In this document: positions 1 through 7,462 of the stretch, one piece after another
How positions within the stretch are numbered: the first letter of the stretch is position 1
Layout: the number at the start of each line of letters is the position of its first letter
From: Streptomyces sp. FIT100
GTDB lineage: Bacteria > Actinomycetota > Actinomycetes > Streptomycetales > Streptomycetaceae
Direction of reading: 5' to 3'
Assembly (NCBI RefSeq): GCF_024584805.1
Contig: NZ_CP075715.1
Span: 6,419,526 to 6,483,525 of the forward strand
Length of the DNA: 64,000 nucleotides
Position numbers and translations under genes: made by a program
Notes under the pieces: model-generated
Told to the model about the DNA's origin: nothing
What the model saw: only the letters and a program-made list of their open reading frames with translations
Database searches by the model: none

Positions 1-1122
1 CTTCACCTGGCTGACCACCGGATCCTGCTGCACCAGGTCGAAGAACGACGACAGCCGGTCGACCTCGTGGAACTGCCGGGCCAGCGTCGCCGCCAGGTCG
101 AAGCGGAAGCCGTCGACATGCATCTCCGTCACCCAGTACCGCAGCGAGTCCATGATCAGCTGGAGCACGTGCGGGGAGCGCATCAGGAGCGAGTTGCCGG
201 TGCCCGTGGTGTCCGTGTGGTAGCGGCGGTCCTCGGAGAGCCGGTAGTACGAACGGTTGTCCAGGCCCCGGAAGGAGAGGGTCGGGCCGAGGTGGTTGCC
301 CTCGGCCGTGTGGTTGTAGACGACGTCGAGGATGACCTCGATGCCCGCCTGGTGCAGCGCGCGCACGGCCGACTTGAACTCCAGCACCTGCTGGCCGCGG
401 TCGCCCCAGGAGGCGTAGCGGTTGTGCGGGGCGAAGAATCCGATGGTGTTGTAACCCCAGTAGTTGTTGAGGCCCGCGTCGACCAGCCGGTGGTCGTTGA
501 CGAACTGGTGCACCGGCATCAACTCCAGCGCGGTGACGCCCAGTTCCGTGAGGTGGGAGATGACGGCCGGATGCGCGAGCCCCGCGTACGTCCCGCGCAG
601 CTCCGGCGGCAGCGCCGGATGCAGCATCGTCAGGCCCTTCACATGGGCCTCGTAGATCACCGTGCGGTGGTAGTCGGTCCGGGGCGGACGGTCGTCGCCC
701 CAGTCGAAGTACGGATTGACGACCACGGACGCCATCGTGTGCGGCGCCGAGTCCAGGTCGTTGCGCGAGTCCGGCCGGCCGAAGTGATAGCCGTACACCG
801 CCTCGCCCCAGTCGATACGGCCGCTCATCGCCCGGGCGTACGGATCGAGGAGCAGCTTCGCCGAGTTGCACCGCTGCCCGCGCTCCGGCGCGTACGGGCC
901 GTGCACCCGGAATCCGTACCGCTGACCGGGCATCACCCCCGGCAGATAGGCATGGCGGACGAACGCGTCGGTCTCGCGGAGCTCCACCGCCGTTTCCGAG
1001 CCGTCGTCGTGCAGCAGACACAGCTCGATCCTGTGTGCGGCCTCCGAAAAGACCGCGAAGTTGGTGCCGGCGCCGTCGTACGTGGCGCCGAGGGGATACG
1101 CGTGTCCCGGCCAGACCTGCAT
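1..1122 (-). CDS. glgX: Glycogen debranching enzyme GlgX, N-terminal part (cut by window edge)
   Basis: This is the first 374 codons of a GH13 isoamylase-type debranching enzyme, which hydrolyses alpha-1,6 branches of glycogen in the cytoplasm. The protein opens MQVWPGHAYPLGATYDG, the usual start of GlgX, followed by the CBM48 module (about residues 10-100, with FAVFSEAA). The catalytic barrel then begins, with the GH13 motif DVVYNHTAEG near residue 280 and the second motif DGFRFDLA near residue 350. The third and fourth conserved regions lie beyond the window. A GGAAGAG ribosome site sits 8 nt before the ATG at 1122. The family is near certain. Trehalose-synthesis linked debranching enzymes (TreX) share these motifs and cannot be excluded from a partial sequence. 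Confidence 0.93.
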   Translation of the reverse strand, partial: MQVWPGHAYPLGATYDGAGTNFAVFSEAAHRIELCLLHDDGSETAVELRETDAFVRHAYLPGVMPGQRYGFRVHGPYAPERGQRCNSAKLLLDPYARAMSGRIDWGEAVYGYHFGRPDSRNDLDSAPHTMASVVVNPYFDWGDDRPPRTDYHRTVIYEAHVKGLTMLHPALPPELRGTYAGLAHPAVISHLTELGVTALELMPVHQFVNDHRLVDAGLNNYWGYNTIGFFAPHNRYASWGDRGQQVLEFKSAVRALHQAGIEVILDVVYNHTAEGNHLGPTLSFRGLDNRSYYRLSEDRRYHTDTTGTGNSLLMRSPHVLQLIMDSLRYWVTEMHVDGFRFDLAATLARQFHEVDRLSSFFDLVQQDPVVSQVK

Positions 1123-1270
1123 AGATAAGACTCTTCCACTTCTGATCCGGGTACTGGGGACTTCTTCGGCCAGATCCTCCCCGAAAGATGGGCAACCTCC
1201 TAGGACTTACCACCGTCCTACCGGGTGACCGCAGGGCAAGAGGGGGAAAAGAGGGCGAAAAGGGCCCAAA

Positions 1271-1921
1271 TTGATACACCGCCACCTCGGCAAGGTGGCG
1301 GCGGGCACGGCCATTGCGGTGACGGGGACCGCCGCGACGATCGGGGTCACGCTGCCCGGCACGGCGGAGGCGGAGGGTGAACCGGGGGACCGCTCCGCGT
1401 CCGCGCGGACCCAGGCGCAGCCGCTGGGCGCGTCCGCCCCGGAGCCCGGCGTCGTCGTCCGGGCCGCCGACGAGGGCGAGAAGCTTCGACCGCGGACCGC
1501 AGCGGCTCAGCTCACCATCGATCTGGCCGAATCCGAACCATCCGAGGCCGGATCGTCATCCCGACGGACAACCTCACCACCGGAACGGTGGAACGGGCCG
1601 GCGCCCAGCAGGGCGTACAGCCGTCGCTGCACCGCGAGGGGCTGCGGGAGGCGGTCGAGCCGATCCCGGCGAGCCCGCTCGGCGCCGGGCTGAAGGCGGA
1701 CTTCAAGGGCGCCACCCGCAGCGTGCTGAGCTCTGCCGAACCGCTCACGCCGAGCGGTCACGTCCACCGCGAGGACCGGGAAGCGCGGATAGCGCAGCAG
1801 CTCGCCGACTGCGGGGTGCCCCGCTGCGTACGCGTCATCATCAAGATCACGAACGGGCCGTGGATCGACACGCGGGACCTGGCCCTCGATCTGAGCGCTC
1901 GCACGGTCGTCCGTGCGCACG
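1271..1921 (+). pseudogene. Decayed secreted protein gene (frameshifted)
   Basis: A TTG-started reading frame gives a clear signal peptide (KVAAGTAIAVTGTAATIGV, then AEAEG) and continues to about 1540. From about 1545 the protein-like reading moves to another frame, with VIPTDNLTTGTVERAG, then LGAGLKADFKGATRS, CGVPRCVRV and NGPWIDTRDLALDLSA. Together these pieces resemble a family of Streptomyces secreted proteins of unknown function, recalled but not verified. A frameshift, perhaps with a small deletion, near 1540 and loss of the reading after about 1920 make a functional product unlikely. An amine-oxidase fragment follows directly, so this looks like a deletion scar. Confidence 0.55.
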
Positions 1922-1985
1922 CACGAGGGAGTGCCCGCCTCGCCGCGATGCACGCCCGGGTGCGCCACCTCGACTGCGGGCGCGG

Positions 1986-2176
1986 TGCCCCGGACAGGTC
2001 GATCCCGTGGTGTGGGTCAACATCGGGTTCCACCACGTCGCCCGTGACGAGGACCAGCAGCCGATGCCGGTCCACCGGCAGGGTTTCCGGCTCGCCCCAG
2101 GGACGCAACCGCTATGAATCCGCTCACTCCGGCAGATCTCGCCAACCAGAACGGCGCTTCCCCGTCCGGGAGTTGA
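1986..2176 (+). pseudogene. C-terminal remnant of a copper amine oxidase
   Basis: The reading VDPVVWVNIGFHHVARDE followed by DQQPMPVHRQGFRLAP matches the conserved C-terminal strand of copper amine oxidases, where the pattern is D-x-V-x-W, G-x-x-H-x-x-R-x-E-D and MPV. Near 2105 the frame breaks; the expected tail (MNPLTPADLANQNG) continues in another frame from 2114 to a TGA at 2176. No upstream catalytic region (topaquinone Tyr, copper His residues) is visible. Only about 60 residues of the usual 640 or more remain, so it is a nonfunctional relic. Confidence 0.6.
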
Positions 2177-2275
2177 GCGAGGAGCCTGTCGATCCGGCTG
2201 CACCGGCTCCCGCTCGCGGAGTACCCTTCCTTGATCGTCGGAGACGGGTGTCCGGAAGCTGGAGGCGGTGCGCGG

Positions 2276-3520
2276 GTGAGCTCGGGAGGGCTGGAGCTAC
2301 CCCCCGGTGACGCGAGTCACGAGGGGGACTCCGGCGACGTCCCGCCCGGGGCGGTGTCGCTCGCCCGGCCGGTCGAGATCGGGGCGGAACTGGACTGGAG
2401 CGCGGACGCCTGGAGCGAGGTGCGTACGCGCGCGCAGCGGGCCGGACGGGCCTACATCTGGCTCAACCTCGTCGAGCAGCGCCTGCGCGCCGTCGTGGCC
2501 GCCGTGCTCAGGCCCATCTACGAACCGGTCCACGGCGAGGACTGGGTGGTCGCGGCGGCCGGACCCGCGGGCCACGAGTGGGTGCAGCGGGCCGTCGCCG
2601 TACGGGAGGTCTCGCGCCGCAAGGGCTATCTGCTGGACCCCGCCGACGACAACGTCCTCAGCTTCCTCACCCTCCCGCAGCTGCGGGAGCTGTTGGTCCA
2701 GCACTGGCCCTGCTTCGAGCCGTACTTCGACGACCGCCGCGATGTCGAACTGGCACTGGACGAGCTGGAGGTCGCGCGCAACGTGGTCTCCCGCAACCGT
2801 GCGCTGAACGAGGCCGTCCTCGCCCAGGCCGAACGGGCGTCGTCGCGGCTGCTGGAGATCCTCGGCAGCGGGACGTCGGTCCCGTCGGCGGACCGGCTGC
2901 CGGTCGACGCGGTCGAGGACCTGGTGGGGGACCGGTACGCGGACGTGGTCTCCGTGCACCCGGACCGCGTCCGGCTCCAGCGGCAGCTGCCGGCCGAGGA
3001 CCTCTTCGGCGGCGCGCGGCGGCTCGACGCGATCGGCATAGGACTGAACCTGCTCGTGCAGAATTTCTCGGGCCGGCGCCTCATCCGGCTCGCCGAGAGC
3101 GGCTGCCGCGTACGGCTGCTCTTCCTCAACCCGGCGAGCAGCGCGGTCAAGCGACGCGAGCGCGAACTGGGCCTCAGGAAGGGTGAACTGAGCCGCTCGG
3201 TGGAGATGAACATCCTTCACATGCGCCGCGTCCGGTCGAAGCTGCGCGACCCCGGCGCGTTCGAGATCCACGTCTTCGACGAGACCCCGCGCTTCACGGC
3301 CTATCTGGTGGACGGCGACGGGCCCGACGGACTGGCGGTCGTGCAGTCGTACCTGCGGCGGGCGCGGGGCATGGAGGCGCCGGTGCTGGTGCTGCGCGGC
3401 GCGGGCCGTTCGGTGGTGCGATCGGGCCTGGGGACGGGCCAGGACGTGGAGCACGGGCTGTTCCAGACGTACCGGGAGGAGTTCGAGTCGGTGTGGACCG
3501 ACTCGCGCCCGGTGTCCTGA
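2276..3520 (+). CDS. SAV2148-type HEPN domain protein
   Basis: A 414-residue soluble protein of a family widely conserved in Streptomyces and named after SAV2148; its biochemical role is not established. The GTG at 2276 is chosen because it follows GGAGG by about 10 nt and gives the family's typical beginning VSSGGLELPPGD; an earlier in-frame TTG at 2231 lacks such a site. Helical segments such as WSEVRTRAQRAGRAYIWLNL (residues about 39-58) and the RNVVSRNRALNEA region fit a HEPN-like helical core. The C-terminal half (GRRLIRLAESGCRVRLLFLN) looks like a separate alpha/beta fold. It stands alone, with its stop just before a strong inverted repeat. Confidence 0.85.
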   Translation: MSSGGLELPPGDASHEGDSGDVPPGAVSLARPVEIGAELDWSADAWSEVRTRAQRAGRAYIWLNLVEQRLRAVVAAVLRPIYEPVHGEDWVVAAAGPAGHEWVQRAVAVREVSRRKGYLLDPADDNVLSFLTLPQLRELLVQHWPCFEPYFDDRRDVELALDELEVARNVVSRNRALNEAVLAQAERASSRLLEILGSGTSVPSADRLPVDAVEDLVGDRYADVVSVHPDRVRLQRQLPAEDLFGGARRLDAIGIGLNLLVQNFSGRRLIRLAESGCRVRLLFLNPASSAVKRRERELGLRKGELSRSVEMNILHMRRVRSKLRDPGAFEIHVFDETPRFTAYLVDGDGPDGLAVVQSYLRRARGMEAPVLVLRGAGRSVVRSGLGTGQDVEHGLFQTYREEFESVWTDSRPVS

Positions 3521-3521
3521 C

Positions 3522-3563
3522 TGTCAGTGGTACGTGCGAGAGTTTCGTCGAGTACCACTGACA
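3522..3563 (+). promoter_or_regulatory. Inverted repeat with PafBC/RecA-NDp-like promoter
   Basis: TGTCAGTGGTAC (3522-3533) and its exact complement GTACCACTGACA (3552-3563) form a 12-bp dyad with an 18-nt spacer. The left arm contains TGTCAGTG followed, after 8 nt, by GAGAGT. That layout matches the actinobacterial LexA-independent DNA-damage promoter (TTGTCAGTG, 8 nt, TAnnnT) used by PafBC, apart from the first -10 base. It lies 38 nt upstream of an exonuclease gene. The match was made by eye. Confidence 0.6.
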
Positions 3564-3580
3564 CAGGGGGAGCACCGCCT

Positions 3581-4285
3581 ATGACCTGGCATCACGAACC
3601 GCTGGCCGGCTTCGATCTGGAGACGACGGGGACGGACCCGCTGGACGCCCGCATCGTGACGGCGGCGGTCGTCGTCGTGCGGGCCGGCGAGCCGGCCGAG
3701 CGGCGGACCTGGCTCGCGGACCCGGGGATCCGCATCCCCGCGCAGGCGTCCGCGATCCACGGCATCAGCACCGAACGGGCGGCGGCGGAGGGCCGCCCGG
3801 CGCGCGAGGTGGTCGCGGAGGTCGCCGAGACCCTGGCGGACCACTGGGCCCGGGGAATCCCCGTCGTCGCCTACAACGCCGCCTTCGACCTCACCCTCCT
3901 CACGGCCGAACTGCACCGCCACGGGCTGCCGCCGCTCGCCCAAGCGGGCCCCGTCATCGACCCGTACACCATCGACCGCGCCGTCGACCGCTACCGGCGC
4001 GGCAAGCGCACCCTCGAAGCGGTCTGCACCGAATACGGCGTCGCCCTCGACACCGCCCACGACGCCGCGTCCGACGCCCTCGCCGCAGCCCGCGTCGCCA
4101 TCGCCATAGCCGACCGCCACGCCCAGGTGGCCTCACTCGCCCCCGCGGAGCTGCACGACCGTCAGATCCACTGGTACGCGGAGTGGGCGGCCGACTTCCA
4201 GTCCTTCCTCCGGCGCAAGGGCGACCCGTCCGCGACGGTCGACGGCACCTGGCCCTTCCGCCGTCCCGCGACGGTCTCGGGCTGA
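3581..4285 (+). CDS. DEDDh 3'-5' exonuclease (DnaQ/PolC epsilon-like)
   Basis: A 234-residue nuclease that would remove 3' nucleotides from DNA through two metal ions. All DEDDh motifs are visible: FDLETTGTD (Exo I, Asp and Glu at about residues 12 and 14), AYNAAFDLTLL (Exo II, Asp near 99), and HDAASDALAAA (Exo III, His near 162 and Asp near 167). It lacks polymerase or helicase modules, so it is a stand-alone proofreading or repair type. AGGGGG lies about 10 nt before the ATG. The upstream element resembles the mycobacterial DNA-damage promoter, which supports a repair role. DNA rather than RNA as substrate is inferred from family and context. Confidence 0.9.
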   Translation: MTWHHEPLAGFDLETTGTDPLDARIVTAAVVVVRAGEPAERRTWLADPGIRIPAQASAIHGISTERAAAEGRPAREVVAEVAETLADHWARGIPVVAYNAAFDLTLLTAELHRHGLPPLAQAGPVIDPYTIDRAVDRYRRGKRTLEAVCTEYGVALDTAHDAASDALAAARVAIAIADRHAQVASLAPAELHDRQIHWYAEWAADFQSFLRRKGDPSATVDGTWPFRRPATVSG

Positions 4286-4518
4286 CCGCCAAGGGCGCAC
4301 AGCGGGCGCCGGAAGGGAAAGGCAGGGACTCCACCCACTCCTGCCACTCTCAACGCGGGGCACCGGAGGCTTGTGCCACGACCCGGCTCATGCACCGCCC
4401 CGATGCGGTGACGCCACCCCGGCAGGCCGAGGCGCCGCGGCCGTCGGCCGGGCGGCCACCCGACGGCGGTGGGGAGAAAGCCCCGCCGCAGCGGACCTGC
4501 CCCTTGGGACGACACCCC

Positions 4519-5385
4519 CTAGAACGGGTACCAGCGCACTGCCGCGTCGCCCTCGCGCAGCGAGGCCACGCGGCGGCGGAACTCCGTCAGCGCGACCGGG
4601 TTGGACGGTGCATGCTGCGCCACCCACGCGCAGCTCGCCGTCTCCCGCGCGCCCCGCAGCACCCCGCAGCCCTCCCAGTCCCGTACATCCCACCCGTAGG
4701 CCGCGGTGAACGCGTCGTACGCCGCCCCGCCCACCCCGTACCGGTCCCGCGCCAGCGCCAGCACCACCAGGTCGTGTTCGCGCAGGTCCGCGGAGAACGT
4801 CTCCAGGTCGACCAGGACCGGCCCGTCCATACCCACGTGGACATTCCGCGGAAGCGCGTCCCCGTGGATCGGCCCCGGCGGCAGATGCGGACTCAGCGCG
4901 GCCGCCGCCGCGGCGAACCCGTCCCGCCGCGACCGCAGATACGCCGCGTCCGCCGGATCGATCGCGTCGCCCGCCAGCCGCAGCCAGCGCTCGACACCCC
5001 CGAGCAGCTCCCGCCGCGGCAGCGCGAACGGCGCCGCCGGCAGCGCGTGCACCTGCCGCAGCAGCGGTGCCAGATCCCGGGGCTCCGCGGGCCGGACCGG
5101 CTCCGGCAGCCGGTGCCACACGGTCACCGGATGTCCCTCGACCAGCCGCGCCGTGGGCGCCGCGGCCCGCACCGCCGGTACGCCCGCCGCCTCCAGCCAG
5201 CCGGCCACCGCCAGTTCGCGCTCGGCCCGCTCCAGCAGCTCCGCGCTGCGGCCGACCTTGACGACGAGCTCGCCGGCGCCGAAGACCGCGTTCTCCCCGA
5301 GGGCGAGCAGCTGAGCGTCCCGCACCGCGCCCGGCACCGGCAGTCCCGCAGCGTCCAGTACCGACCGCGCCCGTGTCTCGTCCAT
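4519..5385 (-). CDS. Aminoglycoside phosphotransferase (APH) fold kinase
   Basis: A 288-residue protein-kinase-like small-molecule kinase. It shows an ATP-binding lysine context (ELVVKVGR, near residue 53), the catalytic loop GPIHGDALPRNVHV (Asp near 204) and the metal-binding LVDLETFS (Asp near 223). The family phosphorylates aminoglycosides, homoserine, choline or sugars; the substrate here cannot be read from sequence. The ATG at 5385 fits the usual start of the fold. Its ribosome site is weak (GAGGA about 20 nt upstream), so the start is not certain. It is divergent from the ABC operon starting at 5484. Confidence 0.85.
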   Translation of the reverse strand: MDETRARSVLDAAGLPVPGAVRDAQLLALGENAVFGAGELVVKVGRSAELLERAERELAVAGWLEAAGVPAVRAAAPTARLVEGHPVTVWHRLPEPVRPAEPRDLAPLLRQVHALPAAPFALPRRELLGGVERWLRLAGDAIDPADAAYLRSRRDGFAAAAAALSPHLPPGPIHGDALPRNVHVGMDGPVLVDLETFSADLREHDLVVLALARDRYGVGGAAYDAFTAAYGWDVRDWEGCGVLRGARETASCAWVAQHAPSNPVALTEFRRRVASLREGDAAVRWYPF

Positions 5386-5416
5386 GGCCCGGATTCTCGC
5401 ATCCTCGCAGGTGGGG

Positions 5417-5445
5417 TTGACGAACCGACGGACCGTCAGCACGAT
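5417..5445 (+). promoter_or_regulatory. Possible sigma70-type promoter of first sugar ABC operon
   Basis: TTGACG (5417-5422) is followed after 17 nt by CACGAT (5440-5445), about 40 nt before the GTG at 5484. The -35 is good and the -10 is poor. AAGGGG just before the GTG would be the ribosome site. Confidence 0.35.
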
Positions 5446-5483
5446 GACGGGGGCCGGTCCGACGTCGCAAAGGGGTCGAATCC

Positions 5484-6410
5484 GTGGCATTGGCGGCGAC
5501 CGCGACGGCGCGGTCAGGCAGAGCGGTGCGGCACCGGGACCACGGAGCCCACGGCGCCTGGTTCCTCGTGCTCCCCGCCCTCATCCCGATCCTCGTGCTG
5601 AGCGTCGGCCCGCTCCTCTACGGCATCGCGCTCTCGTTCACCGACGCCCAGTCCGGCAGGACCCAGGCCACCCAGTGGACGGGCACGCTCAACTTCCAGG
5701 ACCTGCTTCACGACACGTTGTTCTGGGACTCGTTCCGGATCGGGCTGCTGTGGGCGGTCGGGGTCACCGTCCCGCAGTTCGTCCTCGCCCTCGGCCTGGC
5801 CCTCCTGCTCAACCAGAACCTCCGCTTCCGATGGCTGGCGCGGGCTCTCGCGATCATCCCCTGGGCGATGCCCGAGGTCGTCGTCGGCATCATGTGGCGC
5901 CTCGTCTACCACCCCGACGCGGGCGTCCTCAACGAGACCATCCGCGACCTCGGCCTCGGCGACGGGCGCGACTGGCTGACCGGACTCGCCACCGCCCTGC
6001 CCGCCGTGATCGTCGTCGGCATCTGGTCCGGAATGCCCCAGACCACGGTCGCCCTCCTCGCGGGCCTCCAGAACACCCCGCAGGAGCTGCACGAGGCCGC
6101 CGCCCTCGACGGCGCGGGCGCCTGGCGCCGGTTCCGCACCGTCACCTGGCCCGCTCTGCGGCCCGTGGCCCTCGCCATCACGGCGCTCAACTTGATCTGG
6201 AACTTCAATTCCTTCGCCCTGATCTACGTCCTGACCAGCGGCGGCCCCGGCGGGCGCACCCGGCTGCCGATGCTGTTCGCCTACGAAGAGGCGTTCCGCT
6301 ACGGCCAGTTCGGCTATGCGGCGGCGATGGGCTGCGTCATGGTGGCGGTGGTCTCGGTGATGCTCGCGCTCTATCTGGTGAGCCGGCTGAGGGGCGGTGA
6401 ACCGACATGA
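5484..6410 (+). CDS. Sugar ABC transporter permease, MalF/UgpA type
   Basis: A 308-residue inner-membrane subunit of a CUT1 importer. About six hydrophobic helices are readable, beginning AWFLVLPALIPILVLSV (residues about 25-42). The cytoplasmic EAA loop, which docks the ATPase, is LHEAAALDGAGAWRRF (near residues 200-215). The last codons overlap the next permease by ATGA (6407-6410), implying coupled translation. The operon has two permeases and a lipoprotein but no ATP-binding subunit. Streptomyces often supplies one shared ATPase (MsiK) from elsewhere, so that is the likely partner. The transported sugar is unknown. Confidence 0.93.
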   Translation: MALAATATARSGRAVRHRDHGAHGAWFLVLPALIPILVLSVGPLLYGIALSFTDAQSGRTQATQWTGTLNFQDLLHDTLFWDSFRIGLLWAVGVTVPQFVLALGLALLLNQNLRFRWLARALAIIPWAMPEVVVGIMWRLVYHPDAGVLNETIRDLGLGDGRDWLTGLATALPAVIVVGIWSGMPQTTVALLAGLQNTPQELHEAAALDGAGAWRRFRTVTWPALRPVALAITALNLIWNFNSFALIYVLTSGGPGGRTRLPMLFAYEEAFRYGQFGYAAAMGCVMVAVVSVMLALYLVSRLRGGEPT

Positions 6411-7462
6411 CCACGCGCACCGGCAGTACCGGCAGTACCGGCAGTACCGGCAGCACCGGCAGCACCGGCAGCACCGGCAGTACCGGCAGTACCGGCAGCA
6501 CCGGCAGTACCGGCAGCACCAGCGGCACCGGTGTCAGCAGTGGGACCGGCGGCAGCGGCGGCACCCCAGGGGTCGACCGGGTCCGCCAGGTTCGCCAGGT
6601 CCGCCAGGTCCGCCAGGTCCGCCGGGTCCGCAGGGCCCGCCGGGCCGCACGCGCCGGCCAGTACGCGGCGCTCCTCGCCTATCTCGCCTTCCTCTGCTTC
6701 CCCTTCCTCTGGCTGGTCTCCACCGCCTTCAAGCCGCCCCGAGAGCTCGGCTCCCTCCATCCGACCTGGATACCCGAGGACCCGACCCTCGCCAACTTCC
6801 GCCAGGCGTTCGACGAACAGCCCTTGCTCCAGGCCGCCGCCAACAGCCTGCTCATCGCCGTGAGCGCGGCGGTCGTCGCGGTGGTCATCGCGACCCCGAT
6901 GGCGTACGTCATGGCCCGCCACCGCACCCGGCTCGCGAAGGCCGCCACCGGCTGGGTCGTGGTCAGCCAGGCGTTCCCGTTCGTCCTGCTGATCATTCCG
7001 CTGTTCCTGATCCTGAAGAACCTCCATCTGATCAACACCCTCACCGGACTGGTCATGGTGTACGTCGTGTGGTCGCTGCCGTTCGCGCTCTGGATGTTGA
7101 CCGGATACGTGAGGGCCGTGCCGGCCGAGCTGGAGGAGGCCGCCGCGGTCGACGGCGCGGGAAAGGCCCGTACGCTCGTCTCGGTCACCGCCCCGCTGCT
7201 CGCGCCCGGGATCGTCGCCACGGCGATGTTCGCGTTCATCACCGCGTGGAACGAGTTCTTCTTCGCGCTCGTGCTCCTCAAGACACCCGAGAAACAGACC
7301 CTTCCGGTCGTTCTCACCCACTTCATCGGTGCGGAGGGCGTCGCCGACCTCGGGCCGCTCGCCGCGGCGGCGTTCCTCGCGACGCTGCCCTCACTCGTGA
7401 TCTTCGCGGTGATCCAGAAACGGATCACCGGCGGGATGCTGGCCGGGGCGGTGAAGCACTGA
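6407..7462 (+). CDS. Sugar ABC transporter permease, MalG/UgpE type, with repeat-rich N-terminus
   Basis: A 351-residue permease, about 70 residues longer at the N-terminus than usual. Residues 5-38 are a run of Gly-Ser-Thr triplets and residues 57-75 an Arg-rich run built from Val-Arg-Gln units; both are encoded by 9-bp tandem repeats. The normal permease begins near residue 82 (QYAALLAYLAFLCFPFLWLV). The EAA loop is LEEAAAVDGAGKARTL (about 242-257). It overlaps the upstream permease by 4 nt and shares one base with the next start codon, so it is surely translated as part of the operon. Codon usage in the core is normal; the repeat tail looks like a recent expansion. Confidence 0.92.
   Translation: MTTRTGSTGSTGSTGSTGSTGSTGSTGSTGSTGSTGSTSGTGVSSGTGGSGGTPGVDRVRQVRQVRQVRQVRRVRRARRAARAGQYAALLAYLAFLCFPFLWLVSTAFKPPRELGSLHPTWIPEDPTLANFRQAFDEQPLLQAAANSLLIAVSAAVVAVVIATPMAYVMARHRTRLAKAATGWVVVSQAFPFVLLIIPLFLILKNLHLINTLTGLVMVYVVWSLPFALWMLTGYVRAVPAELEEAAAVDGAGKARTLVSVTAPLLAPGIVATAMFAFITAWNEFFFALVLLKTPEKQTLPVVLTHFIGAEGVADLGPLAAAAFLATLPSLVIFAVIQKRITGGMLAGAVKH
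6419..6520 (+). repeat. 9-bp tandem repeat coding Thr-Gly-Ser
   Basis: About 11 copies of the unit ACCGGCAGT, with AGT/AGC variation, lie in frame at the 5' end of the permease gene. Because the unit is a multiple of three, copy-number change would lengthen or shorten the tail without breaking the frame. Confidence 0.95.
6581..6634 (+). repeat. 9-bp tandem repeat coding Val-Arg-Gln
   Basis: About six copies of GTCCGCCAG, degenerate at the 3' end, lie in the same permease gene and give a strongly basic stretch just before the first membrane helix. Confidence 0.9.

Noticed and set aside
4183..5601. Long plus-strand open frame over the APH-type gene
   Set aside because: Arg/Pro-rich low-complexity product with no motif; the minus strand carries clear kinase motifs.
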